DNA of 64,000 bases, taken from assembly GCA_030549335.1 (NCBI GenBank), contig CM060184.1, positions 42,807,909 through 42,871,908 on the forward strand. The letters run 5' to 3'. Source of the DNA: Pontederia crassipes (taxonomy: Eukaryota; Streptophyta; Magnoliopsida; Commelinales; Pontederiaceae). The notes below the pieces were generated by a model. That model was not told where the DNA came from. It saw only the letters and a list, made by a program, of their open reading frames with translations, and did not search any database. Of the stretch, positions 12,145 through 24,384 are shown piece after piece; position 1 is the first letter of the stretch, and each line of letters starts with the position of its first letter. Both the position numbers and the translations under genes were made by a program.

Positions 12145-13033
12145 TATTGTTACTCTCAACAATTTTCAATTCAGTAGACTAGTCCGTGGTCATGCTTGAT
12201 AATCCTCTGTCAGGATTGGAAGCACTTCTGGTGAGAGGCATATATGAGCCTAGGTTTTTAAGTCTCTTTGACAGGACTAAAGAGAAGTGTTTTAGATGTG
12301 TATTATTAGACAAAAGTAGAAATGTCTCATTGTAATATGTGATACTACTTTTGTATAAGTACATAGTGTTTGATGTTTACTTATTTTGAATGATATAATA
12401 TCATATGGTGTGGTTTGCATATTTTAACTTCCACAAACTATATAAGATTACATGTAATAGATGATGACCTATGAGTTAAACCAAAGTTTAAATTGGGGTC
12501 GTGACACGCTCGCCCTGCCATTGCTCGCCTGACCAATGCCGCTTGCCCTCCGTCGTCGTTTGCCCCTCCGACAAATGCCTAACCACCGGTGCTCGTCCTA
12601 ACGCTCGCTTCTGCTGCCACTTGCTTGACCCTCCAATGCTAGTCTGACTATCGCTCGCCCTACTACTGCTCGTCTAACCACCGGCGCTCTCCCTCCGCCA
12701 TTGTTCGCCACTCCGACACCTCGCCTGACAACTGCTGCTCGCCCCTCCGATGCTCGCCCTACTACTGCTCATTAGGGCAACGAGGGATCAAATACAGATG
12801 AGGAAAATCAATTTTTTGCCTGACCTCCGCCGCCGCTCACCCCTCTGTGACTCGCCTTGCCATTGCTCCGCTAGGGCAACGAGGGATTAGACGCAAATGA
12901 GGAAAATAATTTTTTTTGTGAAAAAAATCACTAGTTTGAAAGAATGTGAAATATGTCATTCCTCCTCAATTGGATGGACTAGGATTTAAGCAAGACAGTC
13001 GGGACGAATGGGATCAACCCGACCTCCATTTTC

Positions 13034-13521
13034 ATCCCGCCCCATGCTTTGCCAATTTTGACCCCGACGTCCATTGCTCCGACGCCCAATTCCAATGCCC
13101 TGCTTGTCCGACGCCCAATACACTTGCTCTACTGACCTCCGATGCCCACTGCTCGGCCGACTACTCTGACACTCGATGCACTTGCTTCGCCAACCAACCC
13201 CGACGCCCATTGCTCGGTCCACTGCTTTGACGTCCGACGCCTTGCTTCTTAGACGCCCAGCGCACTTCCTCTGCTAACCGACCCCGATGTCCATTGCTCG
13301 TCCGACCCTGACGCCTTGCTTCTTCGACGCTTGATGCACTTGCTACGTCGACCGACCCCGACGTCCTCTGCTCAGCCCACTGTTCTGATGCCCAACACCA
13401 TGCTTCTCCGACGCCCGACGCATTTGCTCCGTCGATCGACCCCAACACATTTGTTCTGCCGTCGACCGACCATGACACATTCGCTCCGCCACTGCCTGAC
13501 GCATTTTCTTCTCCGACGCCC
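13034..13521. repeat. C-rich degenerate minisatellite, left part
   Basis: Irregular tandem words CTCCGACGCCC, GATGCACTTGCT and CGACCCCGACG recur with an uneven period. Both strands show open frames here only because the repeat lacks stops; they are not credible genes. Element A inserted at the end of this stretch, and the repeat resumes at 32162. Confidence 0.75.
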
Positions 13522-13976
13522 TGTCACCCCCAACTCCGTGACTAAGTTCTAATCCCAATTATCATACTCTTAGCTATGTTTAGCAATTCTAAAAATAAAA
13601 TCGGCAAAATCTCCTCCCTTACTTATCTTATGTTATTTGTCAATACATACAGAAGACACATATATAATCATCAAAGTTTAATAAAAAACTATAAGATAGG
13701 ACATTCGCATATTGTCATTATATTTTTTTTCACAAACCATCTCACATATAACCCCCCAGGATCAAGTCTTATACAACCTTATAAAAAATTTCTCACAAAC
13801 TTAATAACAACATCTAAGACTATCTATTACATATGCATGCTTCAAAAAACAAAAGTGAAGGGGGATTAAAATGCTCCAGTGGCTCGACCTCTTCTATATG
13901 CAGTAAAAACAAACTCCGAGTCGACTCAACTCGAGAACTTACGAGTATCTGAAAAAAGCATTTAAAATGGATATTA

Positions 13977-13997
13977 TGAGCAACAATCATTTGCTCA
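13977..13997 (-). promoter_or_regulatory. LTR hairpin TGAGCAA/TTGCTCA (element A, left LTR)
   Basis: A seven-base perfect stem, 13977-13983 with 13991-13997, loop of 7. The right-LTR copy is at 29793-29799 with 29807-29813. Confidence 0.6.
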
Positions 13998-14206
13998 GTG
14001 AGTGAAATAAAAGTACAACATAGGGGAACAATACGAGTACATATATCATTTAAATAACCACATTTCTTTCATATGAGAAAACATTTAAAGCATAGCACAT
14101 GTAACATAATTTGTCAAATCATATGAACTTTCATAGAAGTAAAAGTAACTCAAGATATCATAATTTTCATATTTAAACTCCACACATGTGTCATTGCACA
14201 TACTCA

Positions 14207-14475
14207 TCATGGGTCAATACGTATCCCTCTATGATCATGTGTCATACAGTTAAGCAGAGCTTCATAATAAAGAGTCACTGATACGCAGAGCAAATCATGA
14301 GTCAATACGTATCCCTCTATGATTTGTGTCATACAGTTAAGCAGAGCTTCACAATCAAGAGTCTCAGATACGCAGAGCAAATCATAGGTCAATACGTATC
14401 TCAATCATGATTGTGTGCCATCAAATCATGATTCTCAGATACGTAGAGCATATCATGGGTCAATACGTGCACGCA
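14207..14475. repeat. Tandem array of about 88 bases inside element A LTR
   Basis: Repeats of GTCAATACGTATC...ATACGCAGAGCAAATCAT recur at 14213, 14301, 14388 and a shorter unit at 14458. The same array is in the right LTR at about 30023-30300, so it predates the insertion. Confidence 0.8.
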
Positions 14476-15623
14476 GAGCAGCCCCCAAAGGGCAAAGACA
14501 CCCGATATACGCTCCAAAGGCTTCATGTATATCGAATGCGGTCCCAAAGACCTTTTTCAAACAGCGTGGCTAATGAACACATGGAGTTTAACAATATCAA
14601 AATACACATGTCATAATCTCATATCATTATCAAATAAAACTTATTTTTACTTCACAAGCATTGTTCTCTGAAAATATTTTTGTATAAGATATTACTCCAT
14701 CTCATATGAAATCCTTGAAACATATCATAAATACTTTTCATAGCGCAAGATATATTTCAATAATAACAATAATAATATTTGCTTGAGGTAATACCATAAA
14801 TAAAACAATTAACATATAACACTTTGCCATGTTATAAATTTACCCACTCACCTTGTATTTTATCACTTCGAGAAGGTTTATTAGATTTCCTCCCTTTCAC
14901 TTGCAACTTGAGGTTTTCCTACAAACAATAATGTCTTTTTACTCCCCAATCACTAGTAAGGTAATATGCAATGCATGCTCATGATGTATGAATGCTTATG
15001 CACCCTAAAATGCATATAACCTCCTCTAATACCAATTTCAAGCTTCATGTATTTATATTCATAAGCTATTCCACACTTGGAACTTTTCAATTCCCCAAAG
15101 CATAACCATGTGTTATTTCAGAATTTCAGACTGAGCGTCTGTCAATAAATAATTCATAACTTCTTAACCACGTGGGAAAATCTTATAATTCTGGATTAAT
15201 TAGAAACTAGGCATATTAAGGTTTTTAACCCCCAAATATCATTATCAAATTTCAAGTGAGTAAGTTAGGACATCCAAAGCAATCTGACCTCGGGTTTGTG
15301 CCCTAGCAGACTGTATGTTACTGAAATATTGATTTATATATTTCTTAGTACTTATCCCTTTAACTATGGCATAATTTTGCTGAAAACTAAACTTTTTTAA
15401 TAATTTGTCATAAAAATTAGAGAATTTAACTCTCTGTGTAGACTTATAACAAAAATAATTAATTCGGGTCACAATCTGTCAATGTCCTGGAATCTGACAG
15501 AAGCGTCACTATGAAATGAAAATTTTATTTCTCCCAAAATACAAGTTCAAATAGGATTATGCCGCCTCTCACCGAACCCTTGGAATATCTATTTAAGCAT
15601 ATCCAAATTTCAAACCCTAATTC

Positions 15624-17645
15624 TGTAACAACCAAAAAAGAAAGTATAAAAAAAAAGAAAAGAAATCAGAATTTAGATAGGAATGGCCGGTTGGGGAGAA
15701 AACCCAATGCAAATCAAACTCCATCTATTAGAGAATTTCCACTAATCATGGAATTGATCTAATTACCTTAAGTCAGATTTGGATTTAAAAGAGAGGAGAT
15801 CTTATAGATAAAATAGAATCCTATTAGCCCTTTTTCTCCCAAAAACCCCACGAGACGGTTGGGAAAGGAATAAAAGAAAAATCCATATCCCAATCAAAGT
15901 TTGAAAGGAAAGGAGTTTAAATATGATCTCATCTGATTTAATTATGAGAGGGGACATATTTAAGATAAAAACATAATCATATTTAAACACCATTTTCCTC
16001 AAACCTTGCAACCCTTTTTCCTGGTTCTTCGTTTCACATCCATGCGGGAACAGAGGCAGGAACAATCTCATCATTCTTAGTGCAAGGGTAGGCAGGGTCC
16101 TCTCTTCTCTCCTAAGTTAATTTTTTCGCTTCCCCTCACATCGCCCTCTGCATCGATTGAATCATAGACGCTGACCGGCCGGGAGAGAACAGGGCGCATG
16201 GAGAAGAAAACAGGGGGGCATCGTTAATCAAATTCCGACGAACAAAAGGAGGGATTAATCGAGAATAGAGGTGGGTGAATCGAAATCACCTTGCATGACC
16301 TCTGAATTGTTCCAATTCATGCCCTAATCGATGTGAAGAGAAAAGAAAAGGATCAAGGCTCAAGTTATCATTTTAATTATTTGATTTCTTGAATTATTTG
16401 ATTGGTTGATTAATTGCGTACATAATTCATTCTTTGTTGTGCTATTGTTATGTGATTGATTTGTTAGGAGATAGAAAATAGTTTAGGTGGAGATTGCATT
16501 GGATAATTGATGAAATCCGAAAGTTCTGCAGCTTTCTGGACGCCGATCGGTTGACCGATCCGCAGGCATTGCCAGCAACCGGTCGACCGTTCAACTGAAC
16601 AGACCAACCGCTCCGGGTTACCCACCGATCTTAACAGACCGGTCGACTGATCAGCAGACCACCGGTCGACCGTTCCGTTGAACCGATCGACCGATTTCCA
16701 GAATCCCTTTTATTAAATTTATTAATTATTTCCATTGATCATATTGTCTGACCCCACAGAGATCTCTCATTAATTTTCATGATCTATTCTCTTATTGATT
16801 TGTTTCTTATTGACCTTATCGTATACATTGAACAAAGAACAAAGATCCACAAGTTAGTAAAAGTGATTAATAAGCTCAGATGGAAGATTAATAATGGGTT
16901 GTCAGTCCAAGCCAAGTGCATCAAGATAAGGGTAGCTCATTTGGTCATGATTTGATCACCCACTGACCCGCACAAGGCCATATCGTTTGCTCGGCACACC
17001 CCAAGAACTAAAGGCACCTAAAGTCACCATGATTTCTAATTAATAATCCAAAATCAAGAAGCATGTTTAAGTCAAGTCAAGTATGCCATGATTCTAAGTT
17101 TACTAAGAATTATTGATCCTCATGATTCATGATATATTTTGATTCTCACTCTTATTCTTATTATGATCCATGATACTGACATGTTATTCTTTCACGTTCA
17201 AGTTAAGCATGATTATTCTATTCATGTCATGCATTGTATATCACGTGGTTCCTCACTAGGCTATAAAGCTTACGGGAGGACCTCCTCCCCTGTGTTTGAT
17301 TTTCACAGGACCAGGTCAGTGACGTAGTGGAGTAGGTATGTGATGACGAAGTTTTGACGGCAAGACAGGACATGAACCATAGGGCTTTTTAGATTGTCTT
17401 TACTTTTCCTTTACCTTTCAAAAATTTTAGATTCATGATGTAAAACTTATTTTATTTCTTAGAAATGATATAGCCACTTTTAGACTTCCGCAATTAAAGT
17501 TATCATTTTTCTTTATTTTCTTTATTATTCTTTCTTCCGCTGATGTGTCTCGATTTTGATTGAGATATGATCAAAGTCATAGCATGTCATAGCGTGCCCA
17601 GGTTGGTCTTCGCCATGTGGCGGGGGTTGATTTGGGGGCGTTACA
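15624..17645 (+). repeat. Element B 5' LTR
   Basis: 2,022 bases, TGTAACAACC to GGGCGTTACA. Very similar to the 3' LTR, but somewhat shorter in the GGTCGACC palindrome block (about 16541-16697), where the two copies differ by internal gain or loss. Confidence 0.93.
16541..16697. repeat. GGTCGACC palindrome block (element B 5' LTR)
   Basis: Dense variants of CGGTCGACCG and CGATCGACCGAT. The 3' LTR block is at 22501-22687, with a different number of words. Confidence 0.8.
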
Positions 17646-20600
17646 TTTATGGTATCAGAGCCTAAAGTCAGGACTCTCTTGACGTCCTAGTGTATAGAAT
17701 AGTATGGTATTGGTTCATGTGCTATCGCCGAGCAGTCACCACACCCTCCACCATAAAGTACAAGTAAGATCTTTCTTGCTTTGGGTTATTCTTTATTGAT
17801 GTATTGATATGTATTTCACATGAGTGGTTGATTCCTAAGGAGGTTATACTATATGGTAGGAATCAACTTAAATGTTATTAGTGATTAGACAAAAAAGGGT
17901 TATAAAGGTTACAAACAAATTGGAACAAAATAAGTAACAGGCATGTGGATAAATATACCTACGTGAAAAATGAGTCTTACAAATATTCAAAGAATAAAAT
18001 ATAAGAAACGATTATGTTTCTTATAATTCATATTTTCCATCTCTTTCATGATCGTTCTATTCACGGACTTCTTCTGCTGACTGCAACAGTATGAAGAGGA
18101 AAATGAATAGGCATATCAGTTGCAAAGAGATATATATTTAAGAAAGAAAACGAGGGAATTATAGGAGTAAACAAAAGATTTGCCTCACACAACAAGTAGG
18201 TGTGAGATGATATGAAATCAAGCATGCTTAAGTTATGATTTATTGATATGACTCATGTCATTCTATTGATTCACCAACATAGGGGTTTAATGAATTATCT
18301 TATATGTTTATATTGATAAGTAGGGACCCATAACGCTTTTTGCACCTTAGACTTCATGTTGATAAAGGTCCTAAGCAAATCCAAATTAGTTATATAAATT
18401 TCTAATTAGATTATCTTATATTGGAAATAGGAATTAGAATTATTAATCATGTTCAAGAATGTAATATTGATTAGACAAGAATCTAAGTATTAGTGAGCTG
18501 TCCAAGAATCATGTAGGGATGGGCAAATATAGAAGTTTAAAAGGTTCGAAGGTCACATTGATATGAATAAATGTTAGAAGAAATTTTCAATAAGTAAGCG
18601 ACCGTTTGAGTTAATCGAACATTTAGATCTAGCATACTCATACACATATGTACATATAACATAGCATACTTATAAATATATAAAGATCAATAAATAAATA
18701 GACCTAATTAACTTAGTTTAGTATGTAGTAGATTTGAAAATTTATTAATATGAAGTATATGTTTTATATAGCCATTATTAAAGCTCTATCATCGCAAAGT
18801 AAATATATTTTCAAAATAAACTAATATGGTTGATAAAAGAATTATATAAGAACAAACAAAGCATGAAAGGGTTAAATGAATGTGAGAAATTTTGAAAAGA
18901 TTTAAAGTCTCTTAATTGAGTCATGCTTAAGGACGATATGAGCCCCCAACATTGTCTTAAAAGATCAAAACATTAAGTGAGAAAATTTTAGAAAGTATAA
19001 GGGGTTAGGGTATAGTATGAGGAATTTTATAAGTCCCCTACAAAGTTACTGGAGAAGTAAGTTATGCACCTGAGAGGGATGATTATGAAGTAAACTATAA
19101 ATTTTAATTGAATTATCTTGACTATGGATATATTTATTAGTTTTTATAATAATGTTCAAATCATATAGGGTAATTAATCATATATCATGATTGATAGTTC
19201 AAGAGGGAAAATAAAAATCCTATATATGTTTAGATAATGTGTTAACCAAGCCATCAGATGATACATAAAATGTTCTCTAAAATGCAAGATATAAAATGTA
19301 GAACGTTCTCTGACATGCCTCAACGTCAATACGATGAAAAAAAAATTGTCTTGATCAAGTGGACCACTCATGATTTGATCATAGGTTTTATATATGGATC
19401 GATTTTTCCCTTTCGACCTTAAAGTTATCCTGACCCTCTCCCATGTACTACAAGATATTGTTAATACAAAGGATAATGAAATGAAGTGCAAAGAAGCAGA
19501 AGGATTGATTGTCTTCTGTTTTGTTGATTGTTTGGTTTTCCTGTTTGATTGTTTGAATTTATTCCGTGTTCACTTGCATTCATGATGTTCTACTAAGGAC
19601 TTATGTTAGATAATGTGCACAGATGGTTTTGTTCATTAAGAACTAGATTGTACTATATGATCGACCCCTCATCATAGCTATTATTCGACCTTAATATTGA
19701 TTCAAAGTGCTTCAAGATACTCAAGGAAAGAACTTGTTGTGATAATATATAATCATTTTCCTCCTATGAAATTATATGATTTGATATTGCAAGAAACAAA
19801 TCAATGTAAGTCAAGTAAGTTATGTCTTCCACTCAAAAGCTAAATGATTATGATGATGACTCTTAATCCATGATATTTGATTATGTTAGATCCTTAGGAT
19901 TCTTTCTAAATGATCCAAAATTCATGATGATTAAGGATGAAGTACTCTATGAATATAAGATGATTCCAGGTTGTGACCATTTACATACTCTCATATGGCC
20001 TCTTCATATCTTTTTCATATCACACTTACATTATCCATACTGTTAAGATGACGAAGTATTGATTACTTGATCAAATACCTATTCTTCATCTTATATGTGA
20101 TCCCCTTTTGTATCATTGATCTGATCATCAATCAAAGAAGTATTCTTTTTTTTATGATGATGTTTAGAGTAAGGTCACATCAAACATAGGTCATCGTGAA
20201 AGTTATTGATCTAAATTGACATGATTCCATTATCAATTTTATCGAATCATATGATGATGCCATTATCTATGATGATGGACAACGTTCTTAGTGAGCCTAT
20301 TGATCCTTCCACGACATATGCTACCTAATAAGGATGATGACCCTATGGAAATAACTTCATACCATAAAGTCCATGCTAGTGATACTAATGACGATGGAAG
20401 ATAAGATCTTTTCCGCACATCGGTTAGAGACTTTTTAGGACGATTGTGATGGGATTCCTATTTGATTCTACCTCCTAAGATGTATAAGTATTATGCAAAA
20501 AGAAGAAGATAGTTACCAGTATTCAAAGATTTAAAAGTTATAGTTAGAAGTTGAGTGTCATATCGACCTCATTTCAAGCATGACCTTGATTTCCAAGGCC

Positions 20601-21432
20601 TCGTGTTGAACTGAAAAGATAAATTTAATAACTTTAAGACAAGATATTTATGAGACCGAGGGTCTCATTTCTAAATGTTCCACTTTTTCTGTAAAGAGGA
20701 ATGATGACTCTATGGAGCTAAAGATTTATCAACAAGTTGGTAAATAAAACAACCATCAAGACATAAGTGTCTGTTACCATGCAAAGATGACCTATTTAAG
20801 GCTAGGTGTTCTCAAGATCGATCAATGGAGTGAGTATCGGTAGTTTCGAGTTGCTGAAGAAAATGTAATGAAGATAATTTTCCTAGCAATGAATGATCAC
20901 TATAAATTGAGCGATGCCATTGGACTAAGAACACCCCTCAAACCTTTAGGTTCTCACAAACATTGTGTTCAAACTATGCCTACATTTATGTAGAAAAGAT
21001 TGAAGTGTTCATCAAGTAAAAGAGTCTTAGGTATGCTTTCTTTTAGTAGTATTCTAATATGTGACAATGAAGATGACATGAAGTTTGAAAGATTTTGAGT
21101 TCTACATGAAGTACCATTTTGGTAAAAATGAACTCGGTTACACATACACTCAAACACAAGTGATACCCGCTAGGCTTCATGAGGCTGCGTATGAAATGAT
21201 GAAGGAACCAAGCATGTGAAACCCAAATGATGAAGTCCTAAAGAGAGCAATACTAGATGAATAACATAAGCCTGGGTTGCGGTCCATTTAGGAATAAGTC
21301 TTATAAGAAGTCTTAGATGAATATTATAAGTCTGGGTTATGATCCATTTGGAAAGTACATAGGTGTATAAGGATAAACAAATAGTAATGACATGAAACAT
21401 GGGAATACAAAAGTATGTCATAAGTACCCATG
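17646..21432 (+). other. Non-coding interior of element B
   Basis: Stops are frequent in all frames and no gag-pol motif was found. A direct repeat of about 63 bases (around 21254 and 21317, word CATAAGCCTGGGTTGCGGTC and variant) lies near the 3' end. The origin of this filler is unknown. Confidence 0.7.
17650..17661 (+). other. Primer-binding site of element B
   Basis: TGGTATCAGAGC, the usual plant LTR-retrotransposon site complementary to the 3' end of initiator Met tRNA, four bases after the LTR. Confidence 0.9.
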
Positions 21433-21537
21433 GTCAGAGTAGCTTGGCATTTCCGTCATGGCGATGATGCGATATGGGAACTCGAATCAGAAAGGCGCCA
21501 AGAATTCCCTCGCCGTTTCGGTGAGCCCTCTACCTAA
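21433..21537 (+). pseudogene. Residual integrase C-terminal/chromodomain tail of element B
   Basis: An open frame of 34 codons ends in TAA at 21535-21537. It contains VAWHFRHGDDAIWELESE, the typical W-x(3)-H-x-D-x-A-x-W-E-L-E pattern at the end of gypsy polyproteins; compare VAWTHHRDEDATWELEDE in element C. The upstream polyprotein is gone. The tail shows that B descends from an autonomous gypsy element of this type rather than being an unrelated LARD. Confidence 0.8.
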
Positions 21538-21540
21538 TTC

Positions 21541-21578
21541 AAAATTCGAGGACGAATTTTCTTTTAAGGGGGTAAGAA
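21541..21578 (+). promoter_or_regulatory. Hairpin plus polypurine tract before element B 3' LTR
   Basis: AAAATTCG (21541-21548) pairs with CGAATTTT (21553-21560) around loop AGGA. The polypurine tract TTTTAAGGGGGTAAGA follows directly, and the LTR starts at 21579. Elements A and C have the same layout with nearly constant spacing. Confidence 0.75.
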
Positions 21579-23665
21579 TGTAACAACCAACAAAGAAAGG
21601 ATAAAAAAAAGAAAAGAAAAGAAATCAGAATTTAGATAGGAATTGTCGGTTGGGGAGAAAACCCAATGCAAATCAAACTCCATCTATTAGAGAATTTCCA
21701 CCAATCATGGAATTGATCTGATTACCTTAAATCAGATTTGGATTTAAAAGAGAGGAGATATTATAGAAAAAATAGAATCCTATTAACCCTTTTTCTCCCA
21801 AAAACCCCACGAGACGGTTGGGAAAGGAATAAAAGAAAAATCCATATCCCAATCAAAGTTTGAAAGGAAAGGGGTTTAAATATGATCTCATCAGATTTAA
21901 TTATGAGAGGGGACATATTTAAGATAAAAACATAATCATATTTAAACACCCTTTTCCTCAAACCTTGCAACCCTTTTTCCTGGTTCTTCGTTTCACATCC
22001 ATGCGGGAACAGAGGCAGGAACGATCTTGTCATTCTTAGTGCAAGGGTAGGCAGGGTCCTCTCTTCTCTCCTAAGTTAATCTTTTCGCTTCCCCTCACAT
22101 CGCCCTCTGCATCGATTGAATCATAGACGCTGACCGGCTGGGAGAGAACAGGGCGCAGGGAGAAGAAAACAGGGGGGCATCATTAATCAAATTCCGATGA
22201 ACAAAAGGAGGGATTAATCGAGAATAGAGGTGGGTGAATCGAAATCACCTTGCATGACCTCTGAATTGTTCCAATTCATGCCCTAATCGATGTGAAGAGA
22301 AAAGAAAAGGATCAAGGCTCAAGTTATCATTTTAATTATTTGATTTCTTGAATTATTTGATTGGTTGATTAATTGCATACATAATTCATTCTCTGTTGTG
22401 CTATTGTTGTGTGATTGATTTGTTAGGAGATAGAAAATAGTTTAGGTGGAGATTGCATTGGATAATTGATGAAATCTAAAAGTTCTGCAACTTTCTGGAC
22501 GTTGACCGGTCGATCGGTCCGTAGGAATTGCCAGCAACTGGTCGACCGATAACATACCTACAGCCGATTTCTGCATATGTCGACCGATCGACCGATCCCT
22601 GCCCACAGGTCAACCGTTCAACTGAACGGACCAACAGCTCCGAATTACCCACCGGTCGACCGTTTCGTTGAACCAATCGACCGATTTCCAGAATCCTTTT
22701 TATTAAATTTATTAATTATTTCCCTTTTTAATCCTAATATTGCCTATGTACCATTGATCATATTGTCTGACCCCACAGAGATCTCTCATTGATTTTCATG
22801 ATCTATTCTCTTATTGATTTGTTTCTTATTGACCTTATCGTATACATTGAACAAAGAACAAAGATCCACAAGTTAGTAAAAGTGATTAATAAGCTCAGAT
22901 GAAAGATTAACAATGGGTTGCCAGTCCAAGCCAAGTGCATCAAGATAAGGGTAGCTCTTTTGGTCATGGTTTGATCACCCACTGACCCGCACAAAGCCAT
23001 ATCGTTTGCTCGGCACACCCCAGGAACTAAACGCACCTAAAGTCACCATGATTTCTAATTAATAATCCAATATCAAGAAGCATGTTTAAGTCAAGTCAAG
23101 TATGCCATGATTCCAAGTTTACTAAGCATCATTGATCCTCATGATTCAAGATATATTTTGATTCTCACTCTTATTCTTATTATGATCCATGATACTGACA
23201 TGTTATCCTTTCACGTTCAAGTTAAGCATGATTATTCTATTCATGTCATGCATTGTATATCACGTGGTTCCTCACTAGGCTGTAAAGTTTACGGGAGGAC
23301 CTCCTCCCCTATGTCTGATTTTCACAGGACCAGGTCAGTGATGTGGTAGAGTAGGTGTGTGGTGACGAAGCTTTGGCGGCAAGACAAGACATGAACCATA
23401 GGGCTTTTTAGATTGTCTTTTAGTTTTCCTTTACCTTTCAAAAATTTTAGATTCATGATGTAAAACTTATTTTATTTCTTAGAAATGATATAGCCACTTT
23501 TAGACTTCTGCAATTAAAGTTATCCTTTTTCTTTATTTTCTTTATTATTCTTTCTTTCGCTGACGTGTCTCGATTTTGATTGAGATATGATCAAAGTTAT
23601 AGCATCTCATAGCATCCCCAGGTTGGTCTTCGCCACGTGGCGGGGGTCGATTTGGGGGCATTACA
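21579..23665 (+). repeat. Element B 3' LTR
   Basis: 2,087 bases, TGTAACAACC to GGGCATTACA, followed by the target duplication aattc. Carries the palindrome block at 22501-22687. Confidence 0.93.
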
Positions 23666-24384
23666 AATTCACTCTATCCTAACCGTGCCCTAATTAACAA
23701 ATTGAACTTGTATCAGACTCGGGACAAGATGAGTGACATGCGAAGTTAAGTTCATAACTTTCTCTATAAAACTCCTTTTTAGGTGATTCCAAAGGCCATG
23801 GAATGCTAACTTCGGCTAATGAACTATACAAAATTTTATAATTTATGATTCATTTATCTCGTAGTAATGATTCTCTCAATCAGAAGAACAATTTTCGGAT
23901 CAAAACTCACTTGGGACAACCGATTTTTCCCATGTCGTTTCGCTCGAGTTCTTCCTCTGGTAATTTTTCTACGGTGAAAAGATAATGTTAAGTGGCTTAT
24001 ATATTTTTTCAGAATTTTCTGAGGTCTTATGGGAGTTTAGAAAAATATCCCTTTAAGCAGCTCTCACCTGTCTGCTTCAGCTGCTTGGAACTTAAGTGAT
24101 GGCCAATCACATTTTTTGTCATAACTAAGTGTTTTAACCCTAATTAAGCTTACTTAATTCTATTTAAACATATATATTATAATATTTAGAAATTTTATGA
24201 TTTATTCCTAATAATCCTATATAATTATTTTGTAAAGTTTATCGATAATTAAATAATCATTATGTACTAATTGAATATTAATTACTATATATAAATATCA
24301 CTAAATGGACATGCAAACTAACTTAGTATGTTAATTAAATGCATGATTATGTACAAATGATGTTTCTAGGGCACCTCCGTGACA

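Larger units (their letters stand above)
9636..12506 (+). mobile_element. Solo LTR of a Ty3/gypsy retrotransposon
   Basis: It is flanked by the 5-base duplication cgctc (9631-9635 and 12507-12511), with the same C-rich sequence resuming on both sides. The 2.87-kb body ends GGGGTCGTGACA, a normal gypsy LTR 3' end. It begins TATAATATGCC, so seven bases precede the first TG. Inside are a TATA-like box near 10178, a donor-like AAGTAAGTTGG near 10326, a 39-base tandem array and the TGAGC...GCTCA hairpin at 12127-12144. There is no internal domain or second LTR, which fits LTR-LTR recombination. Lineage (Tekay/Del-like) is inferred from LTR length and layout only. Confidence 0.8.
9200..13033. mobile_element. 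Inverted-repeat element with C-rich interior, split by a solo LTR
   Basis: Arms of about 130 bases at 9200-9335 and 12897-13033 are imperfect inverted copies. Both start AATGGAGG, run through a TCCCATTC(A/G)TCC segment and CTTGCTTAAAT, and contain the shared ATGACATATTT. Without the solo LTR at 9636-12506 the element is about 0.96 kb, a non-autonomous foldback or MITE-like size. The interior is C-rich minisatellite with words such as GCTCGCCCCTCCGA and TAGGGCAACGAGG. The superfamily is not settled because no clean target duplication was found; C-rich repeat continues outside the right arm. Confidence 0.6.
15624..23665 (+). mobile_element. Element B: non-autonomous gypsy derivative nested in element A
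   Basis: Flanked by the 5-base duplication aattc (15619-15623 and 23666-23670). LTRs at 15624-17645 and 21579-23665 begin TGTAACAACC and end GCRTTACA. A full primer-binding site follows the 5' LTR and a polypurine tract precedes the 3' LTR, so the signals needed in cis are present. The 3.9-kb interior has no gag, protease, RT or integrase frame; only a short chromodomain-like tail survives before the 3' end. Size and content resemble LARD-type derivatives. It is younger than element A because it sits inside its LTR. Confidence 0.92.
13522..24384 (-). repeat. Element A 3' LTR, split by element B
   Basis: The pieces 13522-15623 and 23666-24384 together match the other LTR (29340-32161) along their length. 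A distinctive stretch is 13555-13870, nearly identical to 29373-29685. The interruption is exactly element B plus its aattc duplication. Confidence 0.92.

Noticed and set aside
12946-13558. Several open frames on both strands
   Set aside because: Products of the stop-poor C-rich minisatellite; frames overlap on both strands and show no domain.
13576-13869. Frame of 97 codons duplicated at 29392-29685
   Set aside because: Identical location in both LTRs of element A, antisense to the element; conservation reflects LTR copying, not coding.
17650-17661. tRNA-like match
   Set aside because: It is the 12-base primer-binding site, not a tRNA gene; no cloverleaf around it.
21170-22033. Minus-strand frames of 83 and 90 codons
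   Set aside because: They lie on the antisense strand of element B, the second repeats in the other LTR at 15802-16074, and they match no known domain.
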